Source: Trichomonas vaginalis G3 | Taxonomy: Eukaryota > Parabasalia > Trichomonadida > Trichomonadidae | Length of the DNA stretch: 64,000 nucleotides | Direction: 5' to 3' | NCBI RefSeq assembly: GCF_026262505.1 | Contig: NC_067205.1 | Coordinates: 22,229,585 to 22,293,584 of the forward strand | Shown: positions 1 to 7,951 of the stretch, in pieces | How positions within the stretch are numbered: position 1 is the stretch's first letter | How the letters are laid out: each line of letters begins with the position of its first letter | Made by a program: the position numbers and the translations under genes | Notes under the pieces: generated by a model | The model's input: only the letters and a program-made list of their open reading frames with translations | The model's database searches: none | What the model was told of the DNA's origin: nothing

Positions 1-1
1 C

Positions 2-616
2 GACCAAACCGTCAATTCGTTCAAAGATATTATAAAGAAGTCTAAGTTAGTATGTATAAAAGACTCTGAGTTGTTAGATTGGATAAAGAAGTACCAAAGA
101 AGAGTTTTGAAGTACAATGCTATAAATGAGTATATAAATTCGAAGTTTAAAGACCCAAATGAGGAAATGCAGAGAATATTAGAGAAGAAACACTTCAGAA
201 ACAAACAGAAAGAGATAGAATACATTTCGAAGAAATTGCAATCGTACGATTGGAAGACTTACCCTCATAGATGTCTTCTTATCTTAGATGACTTTGCTTC
301 TCATCCTTTGTTAAAGAACAGAGAACAAGACATGTGTCGAATTCTTAAGAAGCTCAGACACTTTAACATTTCAGTTGTCATTTGTGTACAGACAGCCAAG
401 AGTTTAAGTAAGGATGTAAAGAGAATACTTACTGATATCATACTTTTCCCTGGATTGTCCGAAGACGATTTCATGGAACTTATGAAAGAGTCCATGGCAG
501 GTAAGTTTGACAGACATGAACTATGGGAGAAGTACAAAGTCATACAAGACCCTCATACTTCTTTCAGAATTCACATCTACGCGAACAAAGTTCAAATTGT
601 AAAAAGTCAAGCTTGA
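2..616 (+). CDS. Packaging ATPase, A32/FtsK-HerA type (5' end outside window)
   Basis: The frame is open from the window edge, so the N-terminus with the Walker A loop is not in view. What remains holds the Walker B region (CLLILDDFA, near 270-300) and the following sensor-like stretch with ICVQT. It aligns over its length with the packaging ATPase of element B at 60351-61238, including a shared LLDD/VCDD strand, an xRHxxx helix and the IHIxxN end. In Polintons and related viruses this enzyme drives genome packaging into the capsid using ATP. Identity to the element B copy is only moderate by eye, so the two elements are not recent sisters. The downstream neighbour is a tandem-repeat field, not a gene. 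Confidence 0.8.
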   Translation, partial: DQTVNSFKDIIKKSKLVCIKDSELLDWIKKYQRRVLKYNAINEYINSKFKDPNEEMQRILEKKHFRNKQKEIEYISKKLQSYDWKTYPHRCLLILDDFASHPLLKNREQDMCRILKKLRHFNISVVICVQTAKSLSKDVKRILTDIILFPGLSEDDFMELMKESMAGKFDRHELWEKYKVIQDPHTSFRIHIYANKVQIVKSQA

Positions 617-744
617 AAAATGTAAGAGTTTGAGTCTTAGTCTGTTGTGGTGCTGGGGCTGTCGGTTCTTCTGGCTTTGGAAGACATTCAGGAAGAGGAA
701 CGTCGGACATTCGTTTGTGTCTTAACCGTCTTTGTTCTGAAACA

Positions 745-1580
745 ATATAATATTGTCTTGAAAAAGTACAACATTGTCTTGAAAAAGTACAACATTGTCT
801 TGAAAAAGTACAACATTGTCTTGAAAAAGTACAACATTGTTCTGAAAAAGTACAACATTGTTCTGAAAAAGTTCAAGACTTGTTCTGAAAAAGTACAGCT
901 GTACTCAAATTTGAGACATTGTACTGAATTTATACAACATTGTTCTGAAAAAGTACAACATTGTTCTGAAAAAGTACAATATTGTCTTGAAAAAGTACAA
1001 CATTGTCTTGAAAAAGTACAACATTGTCTTGAAAAAGTACAATATTGTCTTGAAAAAGTACAACATTGTCTTGAAAAAGTACAACATTGTTCTGAAAAAG
1101 TTCAAGACTTGTTCTGAAAAAGTACAGCTGTACTCAAATTTGAGAGACATTGTACTGAATTTATACAACATTGTTCTGAAAAAGTACAACATTGTTCTGA
1201 AAAAGTACAACATTGTTCTGAAAAAGTACAATATTGTCTTGAAAAAGTACAACATTGTCTTGAAAAAGTACAACATTGTCTTGAAAAAGTACAATATTGT
1301 CTTGAAAAAGTACAACATTGTCTTGAAAAAGTACAACATTGTTCTGAAAAAGTTCAAGACTTGTTCTGAAAAAGTACAGCTGTACTCAAATTTGAGAGAC
1401 ATTGTACTGAATTTATACAACATTGTACTGAATTTATACAACATTGTTCTGAAAAAGTACAACATTGTTCTGAAAAAGTACAATATTGTCTTGAAAAAGT
1501 ACAACATTGTCTTGAAAAAGTACAACATTGTCTTGAAAAAGTACAATATTGTCTTGAAAAAGTACAACATTGTACTGACT
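745..1580. repeat. 21-bp tandem repeat array with a longer superimposed period
   Basis: The unit is close to GAAAAAGTACAACATTGTCTT, varying between TCTT and TTCT. About every 230-252 bp (starts near 871, 1100 and 1352) a variant block interrupts it, beginning GTTCAAGACTTG and containing the palindrome AGCTGTACTC...GAGA...GTACTGAATT. The spacing is close to 11 or 12 units, so a higher-order repeat was amplified. Because 21 is a multiple of 3, both strands stay open and give repetitive KKYNIVL or TMLYFF peptides; I do not take these as genes. A 35-codon frame at 1585-1692 after the array, rich in Glu and Lys, is the only non-repetitive open stretch before the next gene. Confidence 0.95.
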
Positions 1581-1695
1581 CAGTATGGAGCTTGACCCCT
1601 TAGACGAAGCAATTTATCTAATTGAAATTAACGAGCTTGTTAAAGACTTCCTCAGGCAGAATGTAAAGGTCAAGCGTAAAAATAAAGATTGAAAT

Positions 1696-2610
1696 TTACC
1701 CTACTTGTTTGAAGTTGTCGAAATACTCTGTTATTTTTTCCTTTAACAATGGCAAATCTTCTTTGAAGGTAAGTATTGTACAACCTTTCATATCATAGTG
1801 TGTTTGAGGTAACGTATCTTGAACTATCTGTTTAACATCTTCATTCGGTGTCATTGAAATCGGTAAGTTTTCGCGATAGAACCAATTTCTGTCAGATTTG
1901 TAAATCTTAGCAAGGTCGTAAAAGCTTTTGTTGTTTCTTCTGACTAAATGCAACATAACCATATCTCTGTCTTCTTCATTTTCCATCTCTTCAGTATAAA
2001 TCATATACTTATAGTTCTTTTCCTTTCCTTTTGGTACCGAACGTGGTATTCTTTTCTGTATGGTTTTGTCTTTTGCTTCAATGACTTCATCTTTTGCTTG
2101 AAGTTTCTTTTCCATCTCTTCACGTTCTTGTCTATGAATTTCGTCAAGAAGTTTACAAATATACCAAGAATAGCGAGCTGAAGCCCATTGTGCCACATTA
2201 TTTACAAGAAGTCTATGAACATAATATCCTCTCAAACCATTTGGCAATTTTTCACGATTTTCATAGAGTTTTGGCGACTGCGGTTTTTCTCCCACTCGCT
2301 GTTCTTCACTGTTTTCATAGAGTTTTGGCGACTGGGGTTTTTCTCCCACTCGAGTTTTTGCGACTACGAGAAAATCCGTAGTCGAATTTTCAGCTTCATT
2401 TAATAGTTCAATAGTGCTTTGGTTCCTAAACCAGTCTTTAGGAAGCTTGGTATCTGGCGCAAAACATGCTGTCAAAATACTTTGCATTTGGTACATATCG
2501 TCTTTGACCGAACGAATGAGACGTAACTGTTTGTTATACTGAACCCACTCGTATTCTTCATTTATAGCTTCATGGACTATAACTGTTGTTGTGTTCTCTG
2601 TTGTTGACAT
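1696..2610 (-). CDS. KilA-N domain protein, 304 aa
   Basis: The KilA-N core lies near residues 125-158 (GYYVHRLLV, QWASARYSWYICKLLDEI). It is followed by a charged coiled coil (about 158-192) and a C-terminal domain ending in TILTFKEDLPLLKEKI. KilA-N is a DNA-binding domain of large DNA viruses, phages and their relatives. The start is set at MSTTEN; an upstream extension in the same frame is low-complexity and crosses the conserved upstream motif. Between residues 76 and 125 are two oddities: a hairpin-forming stretch at 2361-2384, and two 42-bp copies spaced 54 bp apart, giving EKPQSPKLYEN twice in frame. A close relative lies in element B at 51246-52074. DNA binding is inferred from the family. 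Confidence 0.8.
   Translation of the reverse strand: MSTTENTTTVIVHEAINEEYEWVQYNKQLRLIRSVKDDMYQMQSILTACFAPDTKLPKDWFRNQSTIELLNEAENSTTDFLVVAKTRVGEKPQSPKLYENSEEQRVGEKPQSPKLYENREKLPNGLRGYYVHRLLVNNVAQWASARYSWYICKLLDEIHRQEREEMEKKLQAKDEVIEAKDKTIQKRIPRSVPKGKEKNYKYMIYTEEMENEEDRDMVMLHLVRRNNKSFYDLAKIYKSDRNWFYRENLPISMTPNEDVKQIVQDTLPQTHYDMKGCTILTFKEDLPLLKEKITEYFDNFKQVG
2361..2384. repeat. Perfect 8-bp stem hairpin inside the KilA-N gene
   Basis: CGACTACG at 2361-2368 is followed by an 8-nt loop and CGTAGTCG at 2377-2384. It is read in frame. The element B relative has no such hairpin at the matching place. Confidence 0.7.
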
Positions 2611-2612
2611 AT

Positions 2613-2635
2613 CTGTCTTTACATACAAAATAAAA
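2613..2635 (-). promoter_or_regulatory. Upstream motif class I of the KilA-N gene
   Basis: Read on the minus strand it is TTTTATTTTGTAT followed by GTAAAGACAG, 2 bp before the ATG. The same motif precedes the starts at 3313, 4636, 5589, 52074 and 52775, and a variant precedes 42265. A promoter or transcript-leader role is inferred. Confidence 0.55.
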
Positions 2636-2698
2636 AAATAAAAAAAAATAAAATTAGCGTTATTTTCTATCTTGTATAAAAGACCAAAAATAAACGCT

Positions 2699-3313
2699 TT
2701 ACATGTATTTTTCAGCAACTTCGTCAAATAATTTTATAGCTTTATCTATCTCATCTACTTCAAACGTTTCCCTACCTTTCGTGGGAGCACCATACATCTT
2801 CTCAAACTTTTCAAGTAGTTCTGTTTCAGCAGCTCTCATATCGTTAACGAACGCAACCTTAACTCTATTGACTATATTGTCATATCTTTGAGTTATATTA
2901 AATGTTCTTCCTATCTTATATCTCTTTGTATTGAAGTCCTTTGGTTTCTGAACGATGTAAAGTAAGCCTTCACTGCAACGTTCCGTATCGAATGAACCAT
3001 ATGTTATGAAATTATATCCAACAACTGGGTCAATCCAGAACAAAACTACTGGTATAAGACTTTTGTCGATGAGATATGCTCTTGTTCCATAGAATCTTAC
3101 CGATATCATAAGCTCAGGATTTTTTGTCAAAATTTTCTGAGTAGAAGCATTTTTAACCCAGTCGTGTGCTTTCTTTCCTTCAGATAGTGTTAAAATGTCT
3201 GACAAAGAATATTTTTTGTATTTCTTTGAGTATCTTACGTTTAAATCACCTATTCTAACCACCTTGGTCTCATTGTCTATCTTTTTAACTGTTTCAAACT
3301 CAGTGTTTGACAT
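2699..3313 (-). CDS. KilA-N-like plus T5orf172 (GIY-YIG superfamily) protein, 204 aa
   Basis: Residues about 30-105 resemble a KilA-N-like fold (YSLSDIL, TRAYLIDKSLI). Residues 117-175 carry the T5orf172/MUG113 pattern of the GIY-YIG nuclease superfamily: LLYIVQ (117-122), YKIGRT (132-137), QRY, and the acidic helix AAETELLEKF. KilA-N plus T5orf172 fusions are known from poxvirus-, baculovirus- and phage-type genomes, where they are thought to act on DNA. The start is the first ATG, placed 3 bp after the class I motif. A very similar but broken copy lies in element B at 52163-52775, flanked by the same two gene neighbours. Confidence 0.75.
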   Translation of the reverse strand: MSNTEFETVKKIDNETKVVRIGDLNVRYSKKYKKYSLSDILTLSEGKKAHDWVKNASTQKILTKNPELMISVRFYGTRAYLIDKSLIPVVLFWIDPVVGYNFITYGSFDTERCSEGLLYIVQKPKDFNTKRYKIGRTFNITQRYDNIVNRVKVAFVNDMRAAETELLEKFEKMYGAPTKGRETFEVDEIDKAIKLFDEVAEKYM

Positions 3314-3316
3314 TTC

Positions 3317-3338
3317 CTGTTCTTACATACAAAATAAA
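3317..3338 (-). promoter_or_regulatory. Upstream motif class I of the T5orf172 gene
   Basis: On the minus strand: TTTTATTTTGTAT, then GTAAGAACAG, 3 bp before the ATG. It is a variant of the motif at 2613-2635 (AAGAACAG in place of AAAGACAG). Confidence 0.5.
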
Positions 3339-3409
3339 AAAAAATATTTTAAAAAAACTAGCTTTTATTTTATTTTGTATAAAAGATACAGTTATATCAT
3401 GAAATTTGG

Positions 3410-3540
3410 TCATTTTTTTACGATTTTCATGTGTTTTAGGCGTTCCTCGGTTTTCCGCGGGTCGCAATTTTTTACGATTTTCGAATGGAATCTCTATCCT
3501 CGGTTTTCCGAGGGTAGCAAACATATGAGGAAATTCATGA
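3410..3540 (-). repeat. Stray copy of the KilA-N-gene GKPR-ENRK segment
   Basis: On the minus strand the stretch could encode TLGKPRIEIPFENRKK, close to SLGKPREEIPYENRKN inside the element B KilA-N gene. It includes the palindrome CCTCGG-TTTT-CCGAGG and a CCGCGGG relative. It lies between genes and seems to be a detached fragment, not a gene. Confidence 0.55.
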
Positions 3541-3574
3541 AATTTGTTGCTGAATTCAATAAAAATATATTTTA

Positions 3575-3620
3575 GGGTAGAAGGGTATATCTACCCCGTT
3601 TTCTACCCTCATTTCTACCC
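3575..3620 (-). repeat. GGGTAG word array A1
   Basis: On the plus strand: two direct words (3575, 3583), then three inverted words (TACCC ends at 3596, 3608 and 3620). The central pair forms a 5-bp stem GGGTA-TATC-TACCC. A preceding AATTCAATAAAAATATATTTTA is shared with array A2. Confidence 0.85.
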
Positions 3621-3703
3621 CATATGTCCTTACTGAAAAAGTATGTGTTCCATATGTCATTTTACTCAGAATTTTATACAGAATTCAATAAAAATATATT
3701 TTA

Positions 3704-3749
3704 GGGTAGAAGGGTATATCTACCCCGTTTTCTACCCTCATTTCTACCC
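3704..3749 (-). repeat. GGGTAG word array A2, just 3' of the CxxC-protein gene
   Basis: It has the same layout as A1 (words at 3704 and 3712; inverted word ends at 3725, 3737 and 3749). It ends 8 bp beyond the stop codon of the minus-strand gene whose stop is at 3758. A1 and A2 with their AATTCAATA leader are a direct repeat. Confidence 0.85.
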
Positions 3750-3757
3750 CAGTTATT

Positions 3758-4636
3758 TTACAAGCGTTTTACATGGTATATGTTGTGATGGTTCATGACT
3801 TTAAACAGTTTTGTAGCTTCTATTTCTTCACGAAGGATATCAAAAATTTTAACTATGCCGAAGGTTTCTTTATATTTCTTCTTGACATCTGAAAGAAGGA
3901 AATCGTTAGCAGTTGGATAGTTTTTGTTCAGAAATGTCAACATGTCCATTTTATCTTCTGCTGGTTTCTCTACTTCTTTCTTTAAGTCAGTATGGTCTTT
4001 TCGCATACGTTCTATCTCTTTGACGGAGTAGTTATATTTCCTTGTTGCTGCTTTACATTTTGAACATTGTGAGTTCATTTTTGCGTTATATTCTGAAATT
4101 TGTCCTGCTAGTATGACTAAGGCGTAGATGGTTTTCTTTAACTCAAAAGTTGCGGGTTTTATCTGTTCATTCCATATCTTACCTCTTCTATCTTTATCTC
4201 TTATCTGCAAGACACACTCAGCAACTAACGAAACAAAGTTGTCGTAGGTCTTAAATTCTTCAGATTTATATATGTCAATGACTTTGTGGTTGCAATGAAA
4301 TCCAAGAAACTCATAGTTTATCTTACGAATGAACTTCTTTATTTCAACTGAGTCAGTCAGTCTGACTTCAATTTCATCGAATTCTGGAATAGTGAGCTTT
4401 TGTTGTTGTATTTCAGGAAGTTTAGGTAGATGGTCAATAATATCCTGCATTTCATAAAGATACTGTTCATTTGTTTCATCTTTTGCACTACAGTCTAAAT
4501 CTCCTTGGAGAAGTTCCTGCTTTATCTTCTGGATTTCTGTTTCGAAAGTATATGAAGAAGGAATGAAGCTTTTCATCTCTACTAACATAGAAGTTGGGTT
4601 CATGACTAACGAGTTTGGTGCTGTTGTTGCTGACAT
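3758..4636 (-). CDS. Unrecognised Maverick protein with a CxxC motif, 292 aa
   Basis: I do not recognise the family. The protein is mostly helical and charged, with CSKC at residues 191-194, which could be half of a zinc site. A conserved C-terminal part (LTFLNKNYPTANDFLLSD, then KKYKETFG) could be a helix-turn-helix-like or winged region. There is no signal peptide or membrane segment. A close relative occupies the same position next to the KilA-N plus T5orf172 gene in element B (52915-53878), so the three genes travel together. The start MSATT follows the class I motif directly. A role in DNA or RNA handling is a guess from the neighbours only. Confidence 0.65.
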   Translation of the reverse strand: MSATTAPNSLVMNPTSMLVEMKSFIPSSYTFETEIQKIKQELLQGDLDCSAKDETNEQYLYEMQDIIDHLPKLPEIQQQKLTIPEFDEIEVRLTDSVEIKKFIRKINYEFLGFHCNHKVIDIYKSEEFKTYDNFVSLVAECVLQIRDKDRRGKIWNEQIKPATFELKKTIYALVILAGQISEYNAKMNSQCSKCKAATRKYNYSVKEIERMRKDHTDLKKEVEKPAEDKMDMLTFLNKNYPTANDFLLSDVKKKYKETFGIVKIFDILREEIEATKLFKVMNHHNIYHVKRL

Positions 4637-4657
4637 GTTCTTACAATAAAAATAAAA
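4637..4657 (-). promoter_or_regulatory. Upstream motif class I variant
   Basis: On the minus strand: TTTTATTTTTATT, then GTAAGAAC, directly abutting the ATG at 4636. The same variant precedes the KilA-N gene starting at 5589. Confidence 0.5.
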
Positions 4658-4760
4658 AAATATTTTTTGGTGGGACTACCTTTATTTTATTTCAGCACAA
4701 AATGAACGAGTTTGGTTTAAAAATACGGTGGAGCCAAAAATGGCTCGACCTCAAAACAAG

Positions 4761-4815
4761 CATTTTGTGAAGAATATACCAACCCGCGGAAAACGGCGGG
4801 TTGCTTTTTTTATAC
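4761..4815. repeat. Inverted copy of a 53-bp hairpin element (intergenic copy)
   Basis: This segment is the reverse complement of 5347-5399 with few differences (a longer T-run and a changed palindrome centre). Its core is CAACCCGCGG-AAAA-CGGCGGGTTG. One copy lies between genes; the other lies inside the KilA-N gene. Confidence 0.85.
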
Positions 4816-4846
4816 AAAATTCAAGAGTTTTGTGTGTTTTCTACGA

Positions 4847-4892
4847 GGGTAGAAAAGAGGGTAGAAAACGGGGTAGATATACCCTTCTACCC
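4847..4892 (-). repeat. GGGTAG word array A3, 3' of the KilA-N gene
   Basis: Words begin at 4847, 4859 and 4871; inverted TACCC words end at 4884 and 4892. The array is 34 bp beyond the stop of the minus-strand gene ending at 4927, so it would lie in that transcript's 3' region. Confidence 0.85.
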
Positions 4893-4926
4893 TAAAATAT
4901 ATTTTTGTCGAAAAAAAATGGTTCAT

Positions 4927-5589
4927 TTACTCACAATATTTTTGTACAAAACGACCCCAAACTTTTAACTTCTTTTCTGCAGCTTCTAATGAAATTTTAG
5001 CGAGTTCATATTCTCTAAATTCTCTCTTTAAATCTTCTTGTTCCCATTGGTCTAGTTCGTATGGAGAGTCCCTATAACCAGAACATATCTCACGTTCATG
5101 TTCTATTTGTTTTTCATGCATTTTTCTAACTTCTTCTTCGAACAAAGGTTTAGCATTCTCTACTGTATCTTCAAGTTCTTCTTCATCTAATTTCTCATGA
5201 ACTTTCTTGTCTATGGAGTCCAAAATTTTTCCAACTGCTATACAATATTTTGGAGAAGCCCACATTGCTATATAGTTTACAAGTCTTGGGTCTACATACG
5301 TTCCTCTAACCTGTTTGATTTCATCGGGAATTCCTGCATGAACTGTGTATAAAAAGCAACCCGCGGAATTCCGCGGGTTGGTATATTCTTCACAAAATGC
5401 CTCAAAATACTCTTCCCAGGACTTATTTTCCAACAACCTTCTAAAGTCTTTCCTAAACTGCTGACACATCTTTGTTGCATTTATATAACCATCCTTGTCT
5501 CTACGTAAGACTTCAATACCGTTGTAAGTGCCTTTTGTGAATGTTTCGCCATTAGATTTGTTCGTGAACGTTTTTGCTTCGACTGTCAT
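4927..5589 (-). CDS. KilA-N domain protein, 220 aa, with an in-frame palindromic insert
   Basis: This is the most canonical KilA-N protein here: IEVLRRDKDGYINATKMCQQF (about 25-45), a Trp/Phe-rich helix, then VRGTYVDPRLVNYIAMWASPKYC (about 93-115), followed by a charged coiled-coil tail. KilA-N binds DNA in phages and large DNA viruses. Residues about 64-81 (peptide NPRNSAGCFLYTVHAG) are encoded by a 53-bp palindromic element whose inverted copy lies 530 bp away at 4761-4815, so this piece of the protein looks inserted between the two halves of the domain. The start MTVEAK follows the class I motif. Confidence 0.8.
   Translation of the reverse strand: MTVEAKTFTNKSNGETFTKGTYNGIEVLRRDKDGYINATKMCQQFRKDFRRLLENKSWEEYFEAFCEEYTNPRNSAGCFLYTVHAGIPDEIKQVRGTYVDPRLVNYIAMWASPKYCIAVGKILDSIDKKVHEKLDEEELEDTVENAKPLFEEEVRKMHEKQIEHEREICSGYRDSPYELDQWEQEDLKREFREYELAKISLEAAEKKLKVWGRFVQKYCE
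5347..5399. repeat. 53-bp hairpin element read in frame inside the KilA-N gene
   Basis: It contains a perfect 24-bp palindrome at 5357-5380 (CAACCCGCGGAA and its complement). Its inverted copy is at 4761-4815. The insert leaves the KilA-N frame open. Confidence 0.85.
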
Positions 5590-5590
5590 A

Positions 5591-5613
5591 CTGTTCTTAC
5601 AATAAAAATAAAA
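5591..5613 (-). promoter_or_regulatory. Upstream motif class I of the second KilA-N gene
   Basis: On the minus strand: TTTTATTTTTATT, then GTAAGAACAG, 1 bp before the ATG. Just upstream, 5624-5665 holds two copies of a 24-bp phrase (GGCTTAACCGTCGGAC...) that recurs near 701-731. Confidence 0.5.
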
Positions 5614-5732
5614 AATATTTTTGGCTTAACCGTCGGACATTCGTTTGTGGCTTAACCGTCGGACCACAACGATAAAAATCTCATTTTAACTCACTTTTTT
5701 TCTATCTTAAGGAAATTCATGAAAATTCATGA

Positions 5733-5778
5733 GGGTAGAAAAGAGGGTAGAAAACGGGGTAGATATACCCTTCTACCC
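5733..5778 (-). repeat. GGGTAG word array A4, 3' of a capsid-like gene
   Basis: Words are at 5733, 5745 and 5757 (12-bp steps); inverted words end at 5770 and 5778. The central stem is GGGTA-GATA-TACCC. The array is 14 bp beyond the stop of the minus-strand gene ending at 5792. The leader AAGGAAATTCATGAAAATTC is shared with array B3 at 53962. Confidence 0.9.
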
Positions 5779-5791
5779 TAAAATATATTTT

Positions 5792-6652
5792 TCAATACTT
5801 TTTCAGCACTTCTCCGTAGTTATATATGAAAGACAATTCGAGATAAAAGTCGTAGTACAATGGAACAATATGTTGCACACCATTTGTTGTGAACCAAACT
5901 TGAAAGTCAGAGAAACTGTTACTAGGTGGTTCGTAGAATTTAGAAGCAAAGTCATAAAAGTCCTTACCAATACAAAGAAAACTATTGTTGCTTGAACTAA
6001 AACTTGCATGACACATAACATTTTGAGGGTCAAACACGTTTCTATAAACTGTCAAATCTGTTGGTGGGCGTATAAACCAGAACGGACCGTCAGGTGGTAA
6101 TGGTTCGTTCTGGTTTAGTAACCGAAGAAATTGTGCCCAAGAACGTTTGTCTACTTGCCAAAATAAAAACTGTGTATCTCTTGGAGGGTTATTTTCAATC
6201 CTTTGAAATGAAACTGTGGAGTTCATCTTGTCATATTCTAGTTTCAGATAGTATGTTCCATTTAGTAAAGAGTCGTATTTTTCTTGAAATTCCCAATAAT
6301 ATTTGTTTATTTGAGTTTGAAAGTCATTTAGAGTCTTCTCAAGACTTTCGTCTGAACGAACCGTAAAGATTCTCATTTCGTCAAATTTGTCTAGTAGACC
6401 ATCATGACCTCTATACCGCCCATGAAAATATACCGCAAACATAAACGCGTTAGTTCTTTTTGAAAACAAAACTCTTCTAAATCCTATTGCCTTTGCATCT
6501 GAAGGACTTTGAAGCCAACGAATTGGAAAGTCAAAGCGGTAGGAGCCGGATGAAATTTCTTCATCTGATATATTCCTACCGGCATTTGTAAAGATATAGT
6601 CTAACGGTTTTGTATCTGCTGCTTTTGTTCTTTGTTTTTCAACCTGAAACAT
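5792..6652 (-). CDS. Minor capsid (penton-like) family protein, 286 aa
   Basis: The N-terminal pattern YRFDFPIRWLxxPSxxKAIGFRR (about 42-65) also occurs at 10910-11756 (YRFDYPLRWL). Weaker forms occur at 61255-62136 (YTYEYPRHWV...KAIEIRQ) and 45971-46826 (VTFKFPTDWI...KYIGITN). The C-terminal YEPPSNSFSDFQVWFTTNG matches the second copy in element A. The mixed beta pattern and its multicopy occurrence in the structural part of both elements fit a minor capsid or penton-type jelly-roll protein of Polintons, but I infer this from context. The start MFQVEK follows TTTTTACATATATTAA, a form of the class II upstream motif. Confidence 0.55.
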   Translation of the reverse strand: MFQVEKQRTKAADTKPLDYIFTNAGRNISDEEISSGSYRFDFPIRWLQSPSDAKAIGFRRVLFSKRTNAFMFAVYFHGRYRGHDGLLDKFDEMRIFTVRSDESLEKTLNDFQTQINKYYWEFQEKYDSLLNGTYYLKLEYDKMNSTVSFQRIENNPPRDTQFLFWQVDKRSWAQFLRLLNQNEPLPPDGPFWFIRPPTDLTVYRNVFDPQNVMCHASFSSSNNSFLCIGKDFYDFASKFYEPPSNSFSDFQVWFTTNGVQHIVPLYYDFYLELSFIYNYGEVLKKY

Positions 6653-6710
6653 TTAATATATGTAAAAATATACTTTTAAAAATGTTTAAAATATATGTTT
6701 AAAAAATGTT

Positions 6711-7290
6711 TTAAAATGGTATGCCATATAGCTTCTTGAATTTGTTAAAAGTATTCGAACGCGTTTTCCATCTGTATCTCTAGTGTTTACATAAGCATAG
6801 CCCGCCTTAGTAAAACATACTTGTAATTTTCTATAGTTTACGCCGGTATAAAAGTAGAAAGAGTCTTGTTCTTCGCTATAGTAGTAAAACTCAAACGTAT
6901 GCTTACCATAGTCTGTAATTTCAATTGCTTCATCTTCTAGTTCGTCGACAAATTCGAATACAATATCTCAAATTTGCCTATGTTCTTATTGTTTTCAGAA
7001 CAAGTGACCCACGCAAGTTTTCAAGTCTATTGTCGTTTCTTATATGGTTTATATGGTCACAAAAGGTAAATTGTTAGGATTCGGTATAAAATGAGTTGCA
7101 ATGACAACATGTTTAAATAGTGTTTTCCACCAATCCTCATAGTAGCATATCCGTCATTTCGCTCCCATTCGCTTAAAACTCTTTTTGTCTCTTTCTTCCT
7201 TATTTCAAAAGGCTCAGAACAGTGAATTTCATATTTCTCATCTAACAAACAAGTTTCCCAACGGTCTACTCCAACAAACTCAGCGTACAT
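6711..7290 (-). pseudogene. HNH/NUMOD4-type homing-endonuclease-like gene (broken)
   Basis: The N-terminal part has the NUMOD4-like pattern WETCLLDEKYEIHCS and GYATMRI. A central stretch in another frame carries HNH features (DHINHIRNDNRLENLRW). The 3' part matches the C-terminal domain that follows such HNH cores in protist and giant-virus proteins (FYFYTGVNYRKLQV). The gene is broken, with about three breaks. HNH genes of this kind are common mobile cargo in trichomonads and giant viruses. It fills the space between two capsid-like or structural genes that would otherwise look empty. Confidence 0.65.
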
Positions 7291-7346
7291 TTCAAATAAA
7301 ATAAAAATATATATTTTTGAAAAATAAAAAAAATATGTTGTTTTCT

Positions 7347-7919
7347 TTACTTTACGTAACCACCAGCTACCAGAAGCCTTTGACGCCAACCCATACCAGC
7401 TAATGAAGGTTGACTTGGTTTAGTTTGGAAACTAAACTTTGGTTTTGGTTTATCTTCAGTTTTTGGCTCACCTTCTTCTATCGGTTTTTCGTCACTTTTC
7501 GGTTCCTCTGACTTTACCTCACCTGCAGGAACAGTTGTGTCGTCAACATCTTCATAAATATCATATGCCATTTGTTTTTGTTTTCCTTTCAACTTTTTGT
7601 GTTTGTTGTAAAGTTTAGAATATTTCGACTCTAAGTCAATGAGATGTTCTATAATGAACTGTTGGTCAGTGAAGAATACCTTCCCATCTGTTGTCTCTTT
7701 AACTCCTTCAGACTTCAATATTTTATTTGTGAGAGTCTGTTTCTTTTTTGAGATACTAGCCGTTCCATTTCTATGAAAAGTGACTTTATAGTTAGGGTTT
7801 GTATTTCCAGACCTGGCACTTTCTATTATTGAATTTTTCTCTTCATCTGTAGTTCTTTGACAGGTTTTGACAATGGTGTCTGAACTTTTTGTTTGTGGTG
7901 TCAAATCTACCGGTTTCAA
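7347..7919 (-). CDS. Unrecognised charged Maverick protein, about 190 aa
   Basis: I do not recognise it. The middle is Lys-rich with a short coiled coil (LIDLESKYSKLYNKHKKLK). The second half is an acidic, Pro/Glu/Lys-rich low-complexity linker, and the C-terminus is short and hydrophobic (LAGMGWRQRLLVAGGYV). The first in-frame codon of the open stretch is TTG, not ATG, so the true N-terminus is uncertain and the gene may be broken. It lies among structural genes, which would suit a core or scaffold protein, but nothing in the sequence proves that. Confidence 0.45.
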   Translation of the reverse strand: MKPVDLTPQTKSSDTIVKTCQRTTDEEKNSIIESARSGNTNPNYKVTFHRNGTASISKKKQTLTNKILKSEGVKETTDGKVFFTDQQFIIEHLIDLESKYSKLYNKHKKLKGKQKQMAYDIYEDVDDTTVPAGEVKSEEPKSDEKPIEEGEPKTEDKPKPKFSFQTKPSQPSLAGMGWRQRLLVAGGYVK

Positions 7920-7951
7920 CTTCTTCGGTCATTTCATCTCAGTAAAAAATT

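Noticed and set aside
560-710. Small Pro-rich minus-strand frame overlapping the ATPase 3' end
   Set aside because: It is short, overlaps a solid gene and has no relative in element B.
647-1595. Long open frames on both strands in the 21-bp repeats
   Set aside because: The peptides are pure repeats of the unit and appear only because 21 is divisible by 3; no start context or non-repeat domain supports them.
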